A DNA stretch of 64,000 bases from JBBSUQ01 sp964389755 (GCA_964389755.1 CAYMEW010000003.1:89974-153973); one strand, 5' to 3'; shown: positions 8,403 through 17,762, counted from the stretch's first letter. The notes: generated by a model from the sequence alone, not told the origin. Made by a program: numbers and translations.

Positions 8403-8918
8403 ATGAAAATTCTTGCAGTCGCTGCATTGCCCTTGCTACTACTTGCGTGTCAATCTGAAAAAACGATTGAGACGGCCGAAGAGAATGAAACGCTGAAGAA
8501 TTACGGTCCTTATGAAGTTCAGAAATCGGAAGCAATTCCCGTATCGGAGATGCTGACTGACTTTGCCGGTAAGACAGGTGAAGAAACGTACACCTTCGTC
8601 GGGAAAATAGATGAAGTTTGCACAAAGATGGGATGCTGGGTAAACGTGGACAAAGGAAACGGGGAGACCTTTATGGTCCGTTTCAAAGATCACTTCACGA
8701 TCCCGACAGATACCGAACTCGGAAGCATGGCGTACCTGCACGGTACGGCTTATATGGACACGATCTCCGTGGATATGCAGAAGCACTTCATGGAAGATGG
8801 CGGAAAGAGCGAGGAGGAGATTGCGCAGGTGACCGAGCCGAAATACGAACTGGCTTTCGAAGCGGACGGAATCCTGGTAGAGAGCAAACAGAAAAAGCAA
8901 AGAACAACCCAAAAATAA
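8403..8918 (+). CDS. DUF4920 lipoprotein
   Basis: A lipoprotein of 171 residues. The signal is MKILAVAALPLLLLAC, with a lipobox ending at cysteine 16. The body holds a DUF4920-type core (FVGKIDEVCTKMGCWV ... VRFKDHFTIP), a small beta-rich domain of unknown function common in Bacteroidota. The Cys-x-x-x-x-Cys pair in that core (CTKMGC) could bind metal or form a disulfide; this is inference. A longer open frame starts at a GTG at 8355, but it would put 16 charged residues before the lipoprotein signal, so the ATG at 8403 is chosen. A near -7 box (CATTTTTG, 8376-8383) supports a short leader. It converges with the acyl-CoA dehydrogenase over a shared terminator. Confidence 0.85.
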   Translation: MKILAVAALPLLLLACQSEKTIETAEENETLKNYGPYEVQKSEAIPVSEMLTDFAGKTGEETYTFVGKIDEVCTKMGCWVNVDKGNGETFMVRFKDHFTIPTDTELGSMAYLHGTAYMDTISVDMQKHFMEDGGKSEEEIAQVTEPKYELAFEADGILVESKQKKQRTTQK

Positions 8919-8975
8919 CAAAGCACACACAAGACCTTTACGAGTATAACTAAATCTAATTTACTACTACAGATG

Positions 8976-9006
8976 AAAAAAGGCCGGAAGTACTTCCGGC
9001 CTTTTT
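8976..9006. terminator. Bidirectional terminator
   Basis: A perfect 20-bp palindrome, GGCCGGAAGT/ACTTCCGGCC (8982-9001), is flanked by a run of A on the left and T on the right. It can end the DUF4920 gene on the plus strand and the acyl-CoA dehydrogenase gene on the minus strand. Confidence 0.92.
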
Positions 9007-9026
9007 CGTGTGCATTATTCGGATTA

Positions 9027-10817
9027 TCAGAAATCGTATTTATTCGCTTCGATCGCACGAGCTGCAATCAGTTGCCGTGCTTCTTTCGGGTTGAAGGCTT
9101 CGGTTTTCGTAAAGCGTTTCAGCCCCATGAGCATCATGCGGAGTTCATCGCCCTGTGCAAATGAGTTGAGCGCATCTTTTGCTGACTTGTTGATCTTATC
9201 CGCCGCATCGTAAAAATACGTTTGTGCGATGGCAATTTCCGTTTTGGCAGCTTCGGCTCCTTTCGATGCGATGAGTTTATCCACGCGCAGAAGCACGGAT
9301 TCGGCCAGGTAAGTTGTAATCGCCATATCAGCAATGTTCATGAGTACTTCCTGTTCCTTAGCGAGTGTTTGCATGAGTTTTTGAACGGCACTTCCGGCTA
9401 CCATGAGAATGGCTTTTTTGAAACCGTCGAGGTAGCGGTATTCGTTGGCAAGCGGTCCGTTGCCCGTTTCTGGAGTTTCAGGAATGCTCATCAGTTCGGA
9501 GGCAACTTTCATAGCCGGCCCCATCAGGTCGAGTTCGCCTTTCATCGCACGCTTGAGGATCATATCCACGGTAAGCATGCGGTTGATCTCATTGGTTCCT
9601 TCGAAGATGCGGTTGATGCGTGAATCACGATACGCCCGTTCAACGGCGCTCTCTGCGGAGTATCCCATTCCTCCGTGGATCTGCACGCCTTCGTCGACCA
9701 CGTAGTCGAGGCATTCGGAGCCGGCGACTTTGAGCATCGCGCACTCCGCGGCAAACTGTTCGATGCCTTTGAGGGTGGCCTGTCCTTTGTCCATTCCTCC
9801 GTCGAGGTAAGCCTGGATCGCATCGTCTATGTTCTGGCCGGCGCGATAAGTTGCCGATTCCAGGGCATAGGTGCGAATGACCTGTTCTGCGATCTTGTAG
9901 CGAATTGCCCCGTATTTGGCAATGGGCCTGCCGAATTGTTCGCGTTCGTTGGCGTAGCGGATCGAGTCACTGATCGTTTCTTTGGCTCCTCCCATTACTC
10001 CCGCGGCAAGTTTGATCCGCCCGATATTCAGAATGTTGAGCGCGATCCGGAATCCGTTCTCCCGTTCGGAAAGCAGGTTTTCTGCCGGAACTTTCACATC
10101 GTTGAAAAAGACCTGGCGGGTAGAAGAACCTTTAATTCCCATTTTCTTTTCTTCGGGGTTGAGGGAGATCCCTTCGCTGTCAGCCTCCACGAGGAATGCC
10201 GACAGGTTTTTATCATCGTCGATCTTTGCGAAAACGGTGAAGAGATTGGCAAAACCACCGTTGGTGATCCACATCTTCTGCCCGTTGAGGGTGTAGTATT
10301 TTTTATCATCGGACAGTACGGCCTTTGTTTTCCCGGAGTTGGCATCCGACCCTGATCCCGGTTCCGTGAGGCAATACGCCGCTTTCCATTCACCCGAAGC
10401 CAGTTTCGGAATGTACTTTTTCTTTTGTTCTTCGTTTCCGTAATAAAGGAGCGGAAGTGTACCGATCCCCGTGTGGGCGCCATAAGCTACCGAGAAAGAA
10501 TGACCTTTCCCGAGGTGTTCGGTCGCGAGCAGAGACGTCTTAAAGTCCATTCCCATACCGCCGTACTCTTCTGGTACGCTCATGCCGAGCATTCCGAGTT
10601 CTCCTGCTTTTTCGAGCAGCTGTACCATGAGACCCTCTTCCATCTTATCGATTCGGTCGAGGTTCGGACGGATCTCCTGTTCAATGAAATCGTCACACAT
10701 GCGCGCGATCATCTGTTGTTCTTCCGTCCATTCTTCCGGCGTAAAAATATCCTGCGGTTTGGTATCCCGGATCAGGAACTCGCCTCCTTTAATTGCGTTT
10801 TTAGTTTCTGTTGACAT
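9027..10817 (-). CDS. Acyl-CoA dehydrogenase (long-chain, VLCAD/ACAD9-like architecture)
   Basis: FAD enzyme of the first beta-oxidation step, oxidising acyl-CoA to trans-2-enoyl-CoA. The N-terminal and middle domains carry CLTEPGSGSDA (about 149-159) and KMWITNGG. The catalytic glutamate is Glu406 in NRIFEGTNEI. About 175 residues follow residue 420; this extra helical domain is shared with VLCAD/ACAD9-type and related bacterial enzymes, so total length is 596 instead of about 380-400. Substrate is probably long chain. The gene stands alone but lies near the marR-hydratase/dehydrogenase-thiolase operon that completes the pathway. An imperfect 30-bp palindrome lies 48-77 bases upstream of the start. 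Confidence 0.93.
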   Translation of the reverse strand: MSTETKNAIKGGEFLIRDTKPQDIFTPEEWTEEQQMIARMCDDFIEQEIRPNLDRIDKMEEGLMVQLLEKAGELGMLGMSVPEEYGGMGMDFKTSLLATEHLGKGHSFSVAYGAHTGIGTLPLLYYGNEEQKKKYIPKLASGEWKAAYCLTEPGSGSDANSGKTKAVLSDDKKYYTLNGQKMWITNGGFANLFTVFAKIDDDKNLSAFLVEADSEGISLNPEEKKMGIKGSSTRQVFFNDVKVPAENLLSERENGFRIALNILNIGRIKLAAGVMGGAKETISDSIRYANEREQFGRPIAKYGAIRYKIAEQVIRTYALESATYRAGQNIDDAIQAYLDGGMDKGQATLKGIEQFAAECAMLKVAGSECLDYVVDEGVQIHGGMGYSAESAVERAYRDSRINRIFEGTNEINRMLTVDMILKRAMKGELDLMGPAMKVASELMSIPETPETGNGPLANEYRYLDGFKKAILMVAGSAVQKLMQTLAKEQEVLMNIADMAITTYLAESVLLRVDKLIASKGAEAAKTEIAIAQTYFYDAADKINKSAKDALNSFAQGDELRMMLMGLKRFTKTEAFNPKEARQLIAARAIEANKYDF

Positions 10818-10864
10818 GATCTGTTTGCGAATTTATAGTATTCTGTTAGCTAAAGATACATATT

Positions 10865-10894
10865 TTCATTTATTATGCATGCATATTTAATGAA
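10865..10894 (-). promoter_or_regulatory. Candidate operator palindrome upstream of the acyl-CoA dehydrogenase gene
   Basis: A 30-bp inverted repeat (half TTCATTTATTATGCA) with 13 of 15 base pairs matching and a perfect 12-bp core TATGCATGCATA. Just downstream, on the transcribed strand, is a 7-of-8 match to the -7 box (TATCTTTA, 10851-10858), so the palindrome would cover the -33 region. Its position suits a repressor site. No -33 TTG is visible, and the function is inferred. Confidence 0.4.
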
Positions 10895-10936
10895 TTATTT
10901 CGGGAACTCATTTCGGAGCGTTTTCCCGTTTTTTGT

Positions 10937-10960
10937 AACAAGTGTCGGGCAGACATTGTT
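10937..10960. other. Imperfect inverted repeat between the divergent dehydrogenase and kinase genes
   Basis: AACAAGTGTC (10937-10946) and GACATTGTT (10952-10960) form an inverted repeat with one bulged base around GGGCA. It lies in the 326-bp gap 10818-11143, which otherwise holds no gene. It could be a regulator site for either gene or chance. Confidence 0.3.
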
Positions 10961-11143
10961 TGGTTGCTTTGACCTTATCTTCCTGATCGTCCGGATGCTT
11001 TTAAAACAGGTTGTTTGAGCTATTTACAGGAATGAGGAACGGCTTTTGAAAGGTGTCGACTGTTACTTTTTAGCGCAAAGAAAGTACTCTAAATTTTCAA
11101 AAGTGGATTTAAAGAGGTATATTCGTTTGAAAGCCTGATTTTT

Positions 11144-12670
11144 ATGATCGGTAATAACCCACTGAATTCACTGAGGTCTCACGTGTCAAAATTTGACGAG
11201 CCGCTTTTGGTCCTTGACCAGGATGGTATGATCCTGTTTGCCAGTGAGCAAACGGCAAAACTGCTCGATCAATCTGCTTTGCAGGGCGAATCGATCTTTC
11301 ATTATGTTGAACACAATTCGGACAAGCTGCGCAATTGGCTGCTTTCTCCGGATGCCAACCGTTTTCGGGAAATGAACGTGACTTTTCTGAAAGACGGCAC
11401 GACCGTTCCGGTAAAACTACGCATGTTCGTGTGGTCCGTTACAAAAGACGGGTTCCTGGTCTGTGTGACCCTGAGAGATAGTACGTTTATTAACAGGAGG
11501 CGGCGTGACATTCTCCGGAAGATCCTGACGATCGAGAATCTTTCGCGTTCCCGGAAAATCCGGGAAGGTAAACTCGAGGAGTCCGTCAATGAGATCCTGC
11601 GCGCTTCCTCGCGGGCTACAAATACAGAACGGGTAAATGCGTGGTTGTTTACGGAAGACCGCAGCGAGATCCGTTGTATCGGGAATTACGATGCGCGTCA
11701 AAACGAACTGGTCCCGCAGGAAAGCCTTCCGCGGGTAAAGTTCCCGAATTATTTCCACTTGTTCGAAACGCGCCGGATCATCGTTAGCAGCGATTCACTA
11801 CATTCGGACATTACCGGTGAGCTTGCGGAAAGTTACCTTATTCCAAACGACATTCAGGCGATGATGGACGTGCCGATCCGGCGGGAAGGGGAGATCGTCG
11901 GGGTGCTGTGTTTTGAAAGTGTCGGAGCACAGCGAGACTGGACCATCGAGAATCAGAAATTTGCACTAATCACCGCGCAAATGGTTTCCCTGGCGCTCGA
12001 AACGCATGAACGAAACCTGGCGCGGCAGTCCCTTGAAAGCGAACTGCGTTCGAAGAATGCACTCCTGCGTGAAACGCATCACCGCATTAAGAACAACCTG
12101 ACGATCCTGCGAAGTTTGCTGAACATCCAGCAACACAATAGCCGGGACGATTTTCATGCGGGACTTTTCGAAGATAGCAAGAACAGGCTAGATTCGATCG
12201 TTTCCTTACACGAGTTGCTGTACCAGACGCGTAATTTCGAGACGGTGAACCTAATGGCTTACTTACGCACGCTGGTGAACAGCCTGTCTCAAAGTTTTGC
12301 GAGTTACCCGGAGCCGATTCGTTTGCACGATCGTGACGGCACCACCGCTATCAGCGTTTCAGCAGCTGTATCCATCGGACTGATCGTGAACGAAATCATT
12401 ACCAATTCCTTCAAGCATGCTTTCGGACCAGCGATGTCCGAAGCAGGTAAAGTGGAATTAACGGTAATCGACCTGCCGGAACAGGTAAAACTGATCATAG
12501 CTGATAATGGGCCGGGCTTTGATTTTGAGGAAATGCGGGACACGGTAGGGCTGGAGATCGTACAGGGCCTCGTGCATCAACTGAGCGGAGAAATGGACTA
12601 TTCGGGCGAAAACGGTTCACGCTTTGAGATTACCCTGTCGCTTGAAGCTTTAAAAGGAGCGAATCAATAA
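11144..12670 (+). CDS. Sensor histidine kinase, PAS-GAF-HisKA_2 type
   Basis: A 508-residue soluble sensor kinase with no transmembrane helix. Order: a PAS-like domain (about 10-115, LLVLDQDGMILFAS), a GAF domain (about 145-290), a HisKA_2-type dimerisation helix with the phosphoacceptor box THHRIKNNL (His312/His313), and an ATPase domain with the N-box VNEIITNSFKHAF and the G-box ADNGPGFD. This type is related to HWE kinases and often answers to light, stress or internal signals through a response regulator. No receiver-domain gene is near, so it is an orphan here. A degenerate -7 box (TTCGTTTG, 11122-11129) lies 15 bases before the start. Its 3' end overlaps the convergent helicase gene by 7 bp. 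Confidence 0.88.
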   Translation: MIGNNPLNSLRSHVSKFDEPLLVLDQDGMILFASEQTAKLLDQSALQGESIFHYVEHNSDKLRNWLLSPDANRFREMNVTFLKDGTTVPVKLRMFVWSVTKDGFLVCVTLRDSTFINRRRRDILRKILTIENLSRSRKIREGKLEESVNEILRASSRATNTERVNAWLFTEDRSEIRCIGNYDARQNELVPQESLPRVKFPNYFHLFETRRIIVSSDSLHSDITGELAESYLIPNDIQAMMDVPIRREGEIVGVLCFESVGAQRDWTIENQKFALITAQMVSLALETHERNLARQSLESELRSKNALLRETHHRIKNNLTILRSLLNIQQHNSRDDFHAGLFEDSKNRLDSIVSLHELLYQTRNFETVNLMAYLRTLVNSLSQSFASYPEPIRLHDRDGTTAISVSAAVSIGLIVNEIITNSFKHAFGPAMSEAGKVELTVIDLPEQVKLIIADNGPGFDFEEMRDTVGLEIVQGLVHQLSGEMDYSGENGSRFEITLSLEALKGANQ

Positions 12671-13980
12671 GCAATCTCGATCTTTTGTTTTTTACCTTTT
12701 AATTTCTCACCGTCAATGCGTGCGCGTAATTCGCGGATCTTTTTGCGGGGAACAGCCACAAAACTCTGAAAATCCCGAACTTCGATCAGCCCCACGTCTT
12801 CTTTTGAAAGTCCGCCGGTTTTGATCAAAAAACCGGCAATATCTCCTTTGCTGATCTTGTTTTTTCTTCCTGCGGAAATATAGAGTGTGACCAGCTCCGG
12901 CTGTTTTCGTTCCGCTTTGGGAGGATGAAACGGTTTGAACCCTTTTTTGTCGATGTATTCGCAGCGCGAAAGATCTTTCGGGAAAAGGAATACGGAACCT
13001 TCGGCTGACATGCGCGCCGTACGCCCGTTACGATGTACCCAGGAAGCTTCCTGATCGGGAAGCGCAAGGTGTATGATGTTGCGTACTTCGGGAATGTCGA
13101 GTCCGCGTGCACCGATGTCGGTACAAAGCAGGATGCGACTGCTGCCGTTTCGGAACTTAAGAAGCGCCCGTTCGCGTTCTTCCTGTTCCAGTCCGCCATG
13201 ATACAGGCTGTGTACGATGCCTTCGGCTTTGAACAATTCAGAAAGTGTATTGGCTTCTTCACGGAGGTTGCAAAAGACGATGTTGCGTTCTTCCGAAAAT
13301 GCGTCGAGCGTTCGTATAAGCAAAGTTTCTTTTGATTCCGTTCCTTCGATGCGGAAATATTCGAATTCCGGCAAAGCTTCCTCACTGCGAAAATCGAGTT
13401 TCAGAAAATTATTCCCTTCCATGAACGCGGGCAACTGCCGGAGATCCGTGGCCGATGTAAGTAACGATAATTTTAGATTGGAACAGCGATCATGAATCGT
13501 TTCAAGTTCTTCGCGAAAACCGAATTCAAGGCATTTGTCGAATTCATCAATGACGAAGTTACTGACGGTGCTCAGAAAAATGTTCCCGCGATGAATGTGG
13601 TCGATAATTCGGCCCGGGGTTCCGATCAGTACAGCCGGTATTTCCGAAAGACTTTTTGCTTCCGTGGAAATGGAATGTCCGCCATAGCAACTGGTTACTT
13701 TCAAACCTGTTTTCAGTTTCCGGAAACTTTCCTCGATCTGCAAAGCCAGTTCACGCGTGGGACAAACCACGAGATTTTGCAGGTGCCGGTTCTCCGGATC
13801 TGTGTGCTCCAGGCAGGAAAGCAGGAAAGCCAGCGTTTTGCCGCTGCCGGTGGGCGAGAGTACGAGGAGGTCGTTTTCAGTTCGCGCATGTTCTAACACG
13901 CGTTCCTGCATCGGGTTGAGTGCCGCGATGCCGGCATGTTGCAAATAATCTTTAAAACGATCGGGGAGGGCATTGTCCAT
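12664..13980 (-). CDS. DEAD-box RNA helicase with DbpA-type RNA-binding domain
   Basis: ATP-dependent RNA helicase, probably in ribosome assembly. Visible motifs: Q motif ALNPMQ, motif I SPTGSGKT (Lys48), Ia PTRELAL, Ib TPGRI, motif II at 145-148, III TSAT, V ARGLDIP and VI HRNGRTAR. The last 70 residues (LYISAGRKNKISKGDI... to KIEIAY) form the DbpA-type domain that in E. coli binds hairpin 92 of 23S rRNA. Motif II reads DEFD rather than DEAD; I believe this occurs in related Bacteroidota proteins. A perfect -7 box lies so close to the start that the mRNA may be leaderless. The 3' end overlaps the histidine-kinase gene by 7 bp. Confidence 0.9.
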   Translation of the reverse strand: MDNALPDRFKDYLQHAGIAALNPMQERVLEHARTENDLLVLSPTGSGKTLAFLLSCLEHTDPENRHLQNLVVCPTRELALQIEESFRKLKTGLKVTSCYGGHSISTEAKSLSEIPAVLIGTPGRIIDHIHRGNIFLSTVSNFVIDEFDKCLEFGFREELETIHDRCSNLKLSLLTSATDLRQLPAFMEGNNFLKLDFRSEEALPEFEYFRIEGTESKETLLIRTLDAFSEERNIVFCNLREEANTLSELFKAEGIVHSLYHGGLEQEERERALLKFRNGSSRILLCTDIGARGLDIPEVRNIIHLALPDQEASWVHRNGRTARMSAEGSVFLFPKDLSRCEYIDKKGFKPFHPPKAERKQPELVTLYISAGRKNKISKGDIAGFLIKTGGLSKEDVGLIEVRDFQSFVAVPRKKIRELRARIDGEKLKGKKQKIEIAY

Positions 13981-13984
13981 AGTG

Positions 13985-13992
13985 CAAAGGTA
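13985..13992 (-). promoter_or_regulatory. -7 promoter box of the helicase gene
   Basis: TACCTTTG on the minus strand matches TAnnTTTG exactly and is followed by CAC. It ends five bases before the ATG at 13980, so transcription would start at or within the start codon. No TTG is present at the normal -33 spacing. Confidence 0.4.
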
Positions 13993-14102
13993 GGATTCCT
14001 TTTGATGTGGATTTCGTCGGGCAAAAAATGATTTAAAAAAGGGCTATGTAAGCTTGATTCGCAGTTAGACCTGATCGCGGATCGAATGAAAAAGTAAGTC
14101 AT

Positions 14103-14134
14103 AAAAAAATCCGCCGGTCCAATGCACGACGGAT
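14103..14134 (-). terminator. Rho-independent terminator of the marR-hydratase-thiolase operon
   Basis: On the minus strand an 8-bp stem, ATCCGTCG against CGGCGGAT with one G-T pair, is followed by seven T. It starts 25 bases after the thiolase stop codon. Confidence 0.8.
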
Positions 14135-14158
14135 CTTTCTTTCTTTATATTTTGTTTC

Positions 14159-15331
14159 TCAGAATCTTTCAATGATCCCGGCAGCTCCCTGCCCGGTACC
14201 CACGCACATCGTTACGAGTCCGTATTTTTCATTACGCTTCTTGAGTTCGTTCAGGATTTGAACCGTTAGCTTCGCGCCGGTACAACCGAGCGGGTGACCG
14301 AGTGCGATCGCGCCACCATTTACGTTAACCAGTTCGGGATTCAGCCCGACTTCGCGGATCACGGCTACCGATTGGGATGCGAATGCTTCGTTTAGTTCGA
14401 CGAGGCTGATGTCTTTCAGACTCAGTCCGGCCATTTTCAGCGCTTTCGGAATAGCATCAACCGGTGCAATACCCATGATTCGGGGTTCCACACCAACCAC
14501 GGCATAAGAAACGAGTCGTGCGATCGGCTCGATATTGAGTTCTTTGACCATCTTTTCGGACATGACCATTACAAATGCGGCTCCGTCGGAAGTCTGTGAA
14601 GAGTTTCCGGCAGTTACCGATCCGTCCTGTGCGAACACCGGTCTCAGTTTTGAAAGTCCTTCCAGGCTGCTTGGCCGCGGACCTTCATCCGTATCGACCA
14701 CGTATTTTTCAGATGCGCGCTTTTCATGTTCGTCCACGAAGATACGTTCCACTTCCACAGGCACAATCTCATCTTTAAAACGTCCTTCTTTGATCGCGCG
14801 GAGTGCTTTTTCCTGGGAGTTCAGCGCAAAGGCATCCTGTTCTTCCCGTGAAACGTTGTATTGTTTGGCAACTGCTTCTGCCGTCAGTCCCATTCCCCAG
14901 TACCAGGTCGGGTGTTCTTTCCCGGTCCTCGGGTTCGGAACGATGCGCCAGCCTCCCATCGCCATAACAGACATGGATTCCACGCCTCCAGCGATGATGC
15001 AGTCAGCCATTCCGGATTCGATCTTGGCCTGTGCAATGGCAATGGTTTCCAGTCCGGAAGAACAATAGCGGTTTACAGTCATGCCCGGAACTTTGTCCGT
15101 GTCAAGTCCCATCAGGGAGATCATACGTCCGACATTGAGTCCCTGTTCGGCTTCCGGTGTTGCGTTCCCGACGATCACGTCGTCCACGCGTTCGTTATCG
15201 AGTTGCGGGAAGTCGGACATCAGTTTATGGATCACATCTGACGCCAGGTCGTCGGGCCGGTAGAACCGAAACCCGCCTTTTCCTGCTTTTCCGACAGCCG
15301 AGCGATATCCTCCTACAATATATGCTTTCAT
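14159..15331 (-). CDS. Acetyl-CoA acyltransferase (thiolase II family)
   Basis: Cleaves 3-ketoacyl-CoA with CoA in the last step of beta-oxidation. The 390 residues match the family. Catalytic residues visible: Cys90 in NRYCSSGLE, His346 in LGHPLGCTG and Cys376 in CVGTGQG. It lies 12 bp after the hydroxyacyl-CoA dehydrogenase/enoyl-CoA hydratase gene, which makes the two a FadBA-like complex, and is the last gene before the terminator at 14103-14134. An acetoacetyl-CoA thiolase role is possible, but the context favours fatty-acid breakdown. Confidence 0.93.
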   Translation of the reverse strand: MKAYIVGGYRSAVGKAGKGGFRFYRPDDLASDVIHKLMSDFPQLDNERVDDVIVGNATPEAEQGLNVGRMISLMGLDTDKVPGMTVNRYCSSGLETIAIAQAKIESGMADCIIAGGVESMSVMAMGGWRIVPNPRTGKEHPTWYWGMGLTAEAVAKQYNVSREEQDAFALNSQEKALRAIKEGRFKDEIVPVEVERIFVDEHEKRASEKYVVDTDEGPRPSSLEGLSKLRPVFAQDGSVTAGNSSQTSDGAAFVMVMSEKMVKELNIEPIARLVSYAVVGVEPRIMGIAPVDAIPKALKMAGLSLKDISLVELNEAFASQSVAVIREVGLNPELVNVNGGAIALGHPLGCTGAKLTVQILNELKKRNEKYGLVTMCVGTGQGAAGIIERF

Positions 15332-15343
15332 GATTTTCAGTTT

Positions 15344-17749
15344 TTAGTTTCTTAAAATTTTACCGTTCTTAGCAAGGCTTTCGAGTCGTTCGAGCGTTTT
15401 GCGTTCTTTGCAAAGGTCTACAAAGGTTTTGCGCTCCAGGTCGAGCAGGTATTGTTCGGATACCTCAGTCAGTTCCGAAAGGTCACCTCCGCAGAGTACA
15501 AACCCGAGTTTTTCGGAGATCAGTTTGTCGTGTTCCGAAATGTAATGCCCGGAGAGCATCGAGTTCGCCCCGACGTACACGATACCGAGTCCTTCGCTGC
15601 CAACAACCGTTACGTTCTTTTCGCGCTTCGGTGCGACATATCCGGCATCAGCCATCGCAAGTGCCGCTTCTTTAGCGCGCGTAAGTTGGTAGTCGCGACT
15701 CACGATCACTTCGTCCAGTCCCTCGCGCAGGTAACCGAGGTCGAACGCTTCGTAAGCGGAAGTAGACACTTTGGCCTGCCCGATGGTCAGGAAACGTTCG
15801 CGCAGTCGGTTGATACGAATATCACCTTCTTTCAGTTCTTCCGACAGTCGTTTGGCAAATTCCTTGGAACCACCACCGCCGGGGATCAGACCCACTCCGA
15901 ATTCAACGAGTCCCATGTACAGTTCTGCGTGTGCGATCACCTTATCCGCGTGCATGGAGAGTTCGCACCCTCCGCCGAGCGTCATATTGTGCGGTGCTGC
16001 AATAACCGGGATATTTGAATAGCGGATGCGCATCATTGTATCCTGGAAAGCTTTTACGGCAAAATTGAGTTCGTCATAGTCCTGTTCTGCGGCCATCATA
16101 AAGATCATCCCGACGTTGGCACCGGCGCTGAAATTTTGTCCGGTATTCGAAACGACGAGTCCGCGGTATTCTTTTTCCGCCAGGTCCATGGCTTTGTTCA
16201 GTCCTTCGATCACGCCGCCGCCAATGGTGTTCATTTTGGTATGGAACTCAATGTTTAGGATTCCGTCACCGAGATTTACGATGGTCGTGTCGGAATTGCC
16301 CCACACCTTGTTTTCTTCGCGAAGCGCATCGAGAATGATGAGGTCTTCGGTTCCCGGAATGATCTCGTAGGACTTGCTTTGCTGGCTATAGTAATATTTA
16401 TTTCCTTTTTCAACTTTATAGAACGCGTTTTTCCCGGAATCTTTCATTTCCGTTACCCAGGAAGCGATCTCTTTACCGGCGTCCTTCGCCAGCTTGATTC
16501 CCTGATCGAGCCCGATGATATCCCATGTCTCGAAAGGTCCGAGTTCCCAACCGAAACCGGCACGGAGCGCATCGTCTATTTTGTAGAGATCGTCCGAGAT
16601 CTCCGGGATGCGATTGCTAACGTAAGCAAAGAGCCCGCCGAATAGTTTGCGGTAAAATTCACCGGCCTTATCCTGTCCCTGGAAGAGCATTTTGGTACGC
16701 TGCTTCAGGTCGTCGATGGGTTTGGCCATGTCTAGTGTCGGGAACTTCACTTTTTGCGAAGGACGGTATTCGAGTGTATTCAGGTCCAGAACAAGGATTT
16801 CGCTGGAACCGTCGTCTTTCTTCACTTTTTTATAGAATCCCTGTCCGCTTTTGGAACCGAGCCATTTGTTCTCTACCATTTTCGAAACGAAATCGGGTAG
16901 TACGAATAAATCGTGTTCTTCGTCTTTCGGACAGTTTTCGCGCAGACCGTTGGCAACGTGCACCAGTGTGTCGAGTCCGACCACGTCAGCCGTACGGAAA
17001 GTGGCTGATTTTGGACGACCAAGTACAGGTCCGGTGAGTTTGTCAACTTCCTCCACGGTGAGGTCCATTTCCTGCACGGTGTGCATGAGTGCCATCATGG
17101 CAAAAACGCCGACGCGGTTGGCAATAAAAGCGGGAGTGTCTTTACAGAGAACCGTTTTCTTCCCGAGCACGCGTTCGCCATAATGCATCAGGAAATCGAC
17201 AATGGACGGATCCGTTTCCGGTGTGGGGATGATCTCAAGAAGCTGGAGGTAACGGGGCGGATTGAAAAAGTGCGTTCCGCAAAAATGCTTTTTAAAATCG
17301 TCCGAACGTCCGTCGAGCATCAGGTGAATCGGGATCCCGGAAGTATTGGATGTGATGAGCGTTCCGGGTTTGCGGTGTTTTTCAACATTTTCAAATACCT
17401 GCTTTTTAATGTCGAGCCGTTCGATCACCACTTCGATCGTCCAGTCACAGTCTGCAATCAGGTGCATGTCATCATCAAAGTTCCCGGTCTGAATGCGCGA
17501 GGCAAAAGATTTCCGGTAGATCGGCGAAGGATTTGATTTAAGCGCAAATTGCAGGGATTCGTTCACGATGCGGTTCCGTACTGCTTTGGATTCGAGCGTT
17601 AGTCCTTTCCGGCTTTCGGTTTCATTGAGTTCGCGCGGCACGATGTCCAAAAGGATCACTTCGCAACCGACGTTGGCAAAATGGCACGCGATCCGTGAAC
17701 CCATGACGCCCGAACCGAGTACAGCAACTTTTCTGATGTGTCTGTTCAT
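15344..17749 (-). CDS. Bifunctional 3-hydroxyacyl-CoA dehydrogenase / enoyl-CoA hydratase
   Basis: Carries out the second and third beta-oxidation steps. The 801 residues start with an NAD-binding Rossmann fold (VAVLGSGVMGSRIA) and dehydrogenase domains (THFFNPPRYLQLLEIIP), then dimerisation segments. A crotonase-fold hydratase domain lies in the last third, with NFSAGANV, GGGCELSM and LVEFGVGLIPGGGG carrying the two expected glutamates. Dehydrogenase-before-hydratase order is the reverse of E. coli FadB and resembles the FadN type. It sits between marR (13 bp upstream) and the thiolase (12 bp downstream), one operon. Confidence 0.93.
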   Translation of the reverse strand: MNRHIRKVAVLGSGVMGSRIACHFANVGCEVILLDIVPRELNETESRKGLTLESKAVRNRIVNESLQFALKSNPSPIYRKSFASRIQTGNFDDDMHLIADCDWTIEVVIERLDIKKQVFENVEKHRKPGTLITSNTSGIPIHLMLDGRSDDFKKHFCGTHFFNPPRYLQLLEIIPTPETDPSIVDFLMHYGERVLGKKTVLCKDTPAFIANRVGVFAMMALMHTVQEMDLTVEEVDKLTGPVLGRPKSATFRTADVVGLDTLVHVANGLRENCPKDEEHDLFVLPDFVSKMVENKWLGSKSGQGFYKKVKKDDGSSEILVLDLNTLEYRPSQKVKFPTLDMAKPIDDLKQRTKMLFQGQDKAGEFYRKLFGGLFAYVSNRIPEISDDLYKIDDALRAGFGWELGPFETWDIIGLDQGIKLAKDAGKEIASWVTEMKDSGKNAFYKVEKGNKYYYSQQSKSYEIIPGTEDLIILDALREENKVWGNSDTTIVNLGDGILNIEFHTKMNTIGGGVIEGLNKAMDLAEKEYRGLVVSNTGQNFSAGANVGMIFMMAAEQDYDELNFAVKAFQDTMMRIRYSNIPVIAAPHNMTLGGGCELSMHADKVIAHAELYMGLVEFGVGLIPGGGGSKEFAKRLSEELKEGDIRINRLRERFLTIGQAKVSTSAYEAFDLGYLREGLDEVIVSRDYQLTRAKEAALAMADAGYVAPKREKNVTVVGSEGLGIVYVGANSMLSGHYISEHDKLISEKLGFVLCGGDLSELTEVSEQYLLDLERKTFVDLCKERKTLERLESLAKNGKILRN

Positions 17750-17762
17750 AATCTTGTTTATT

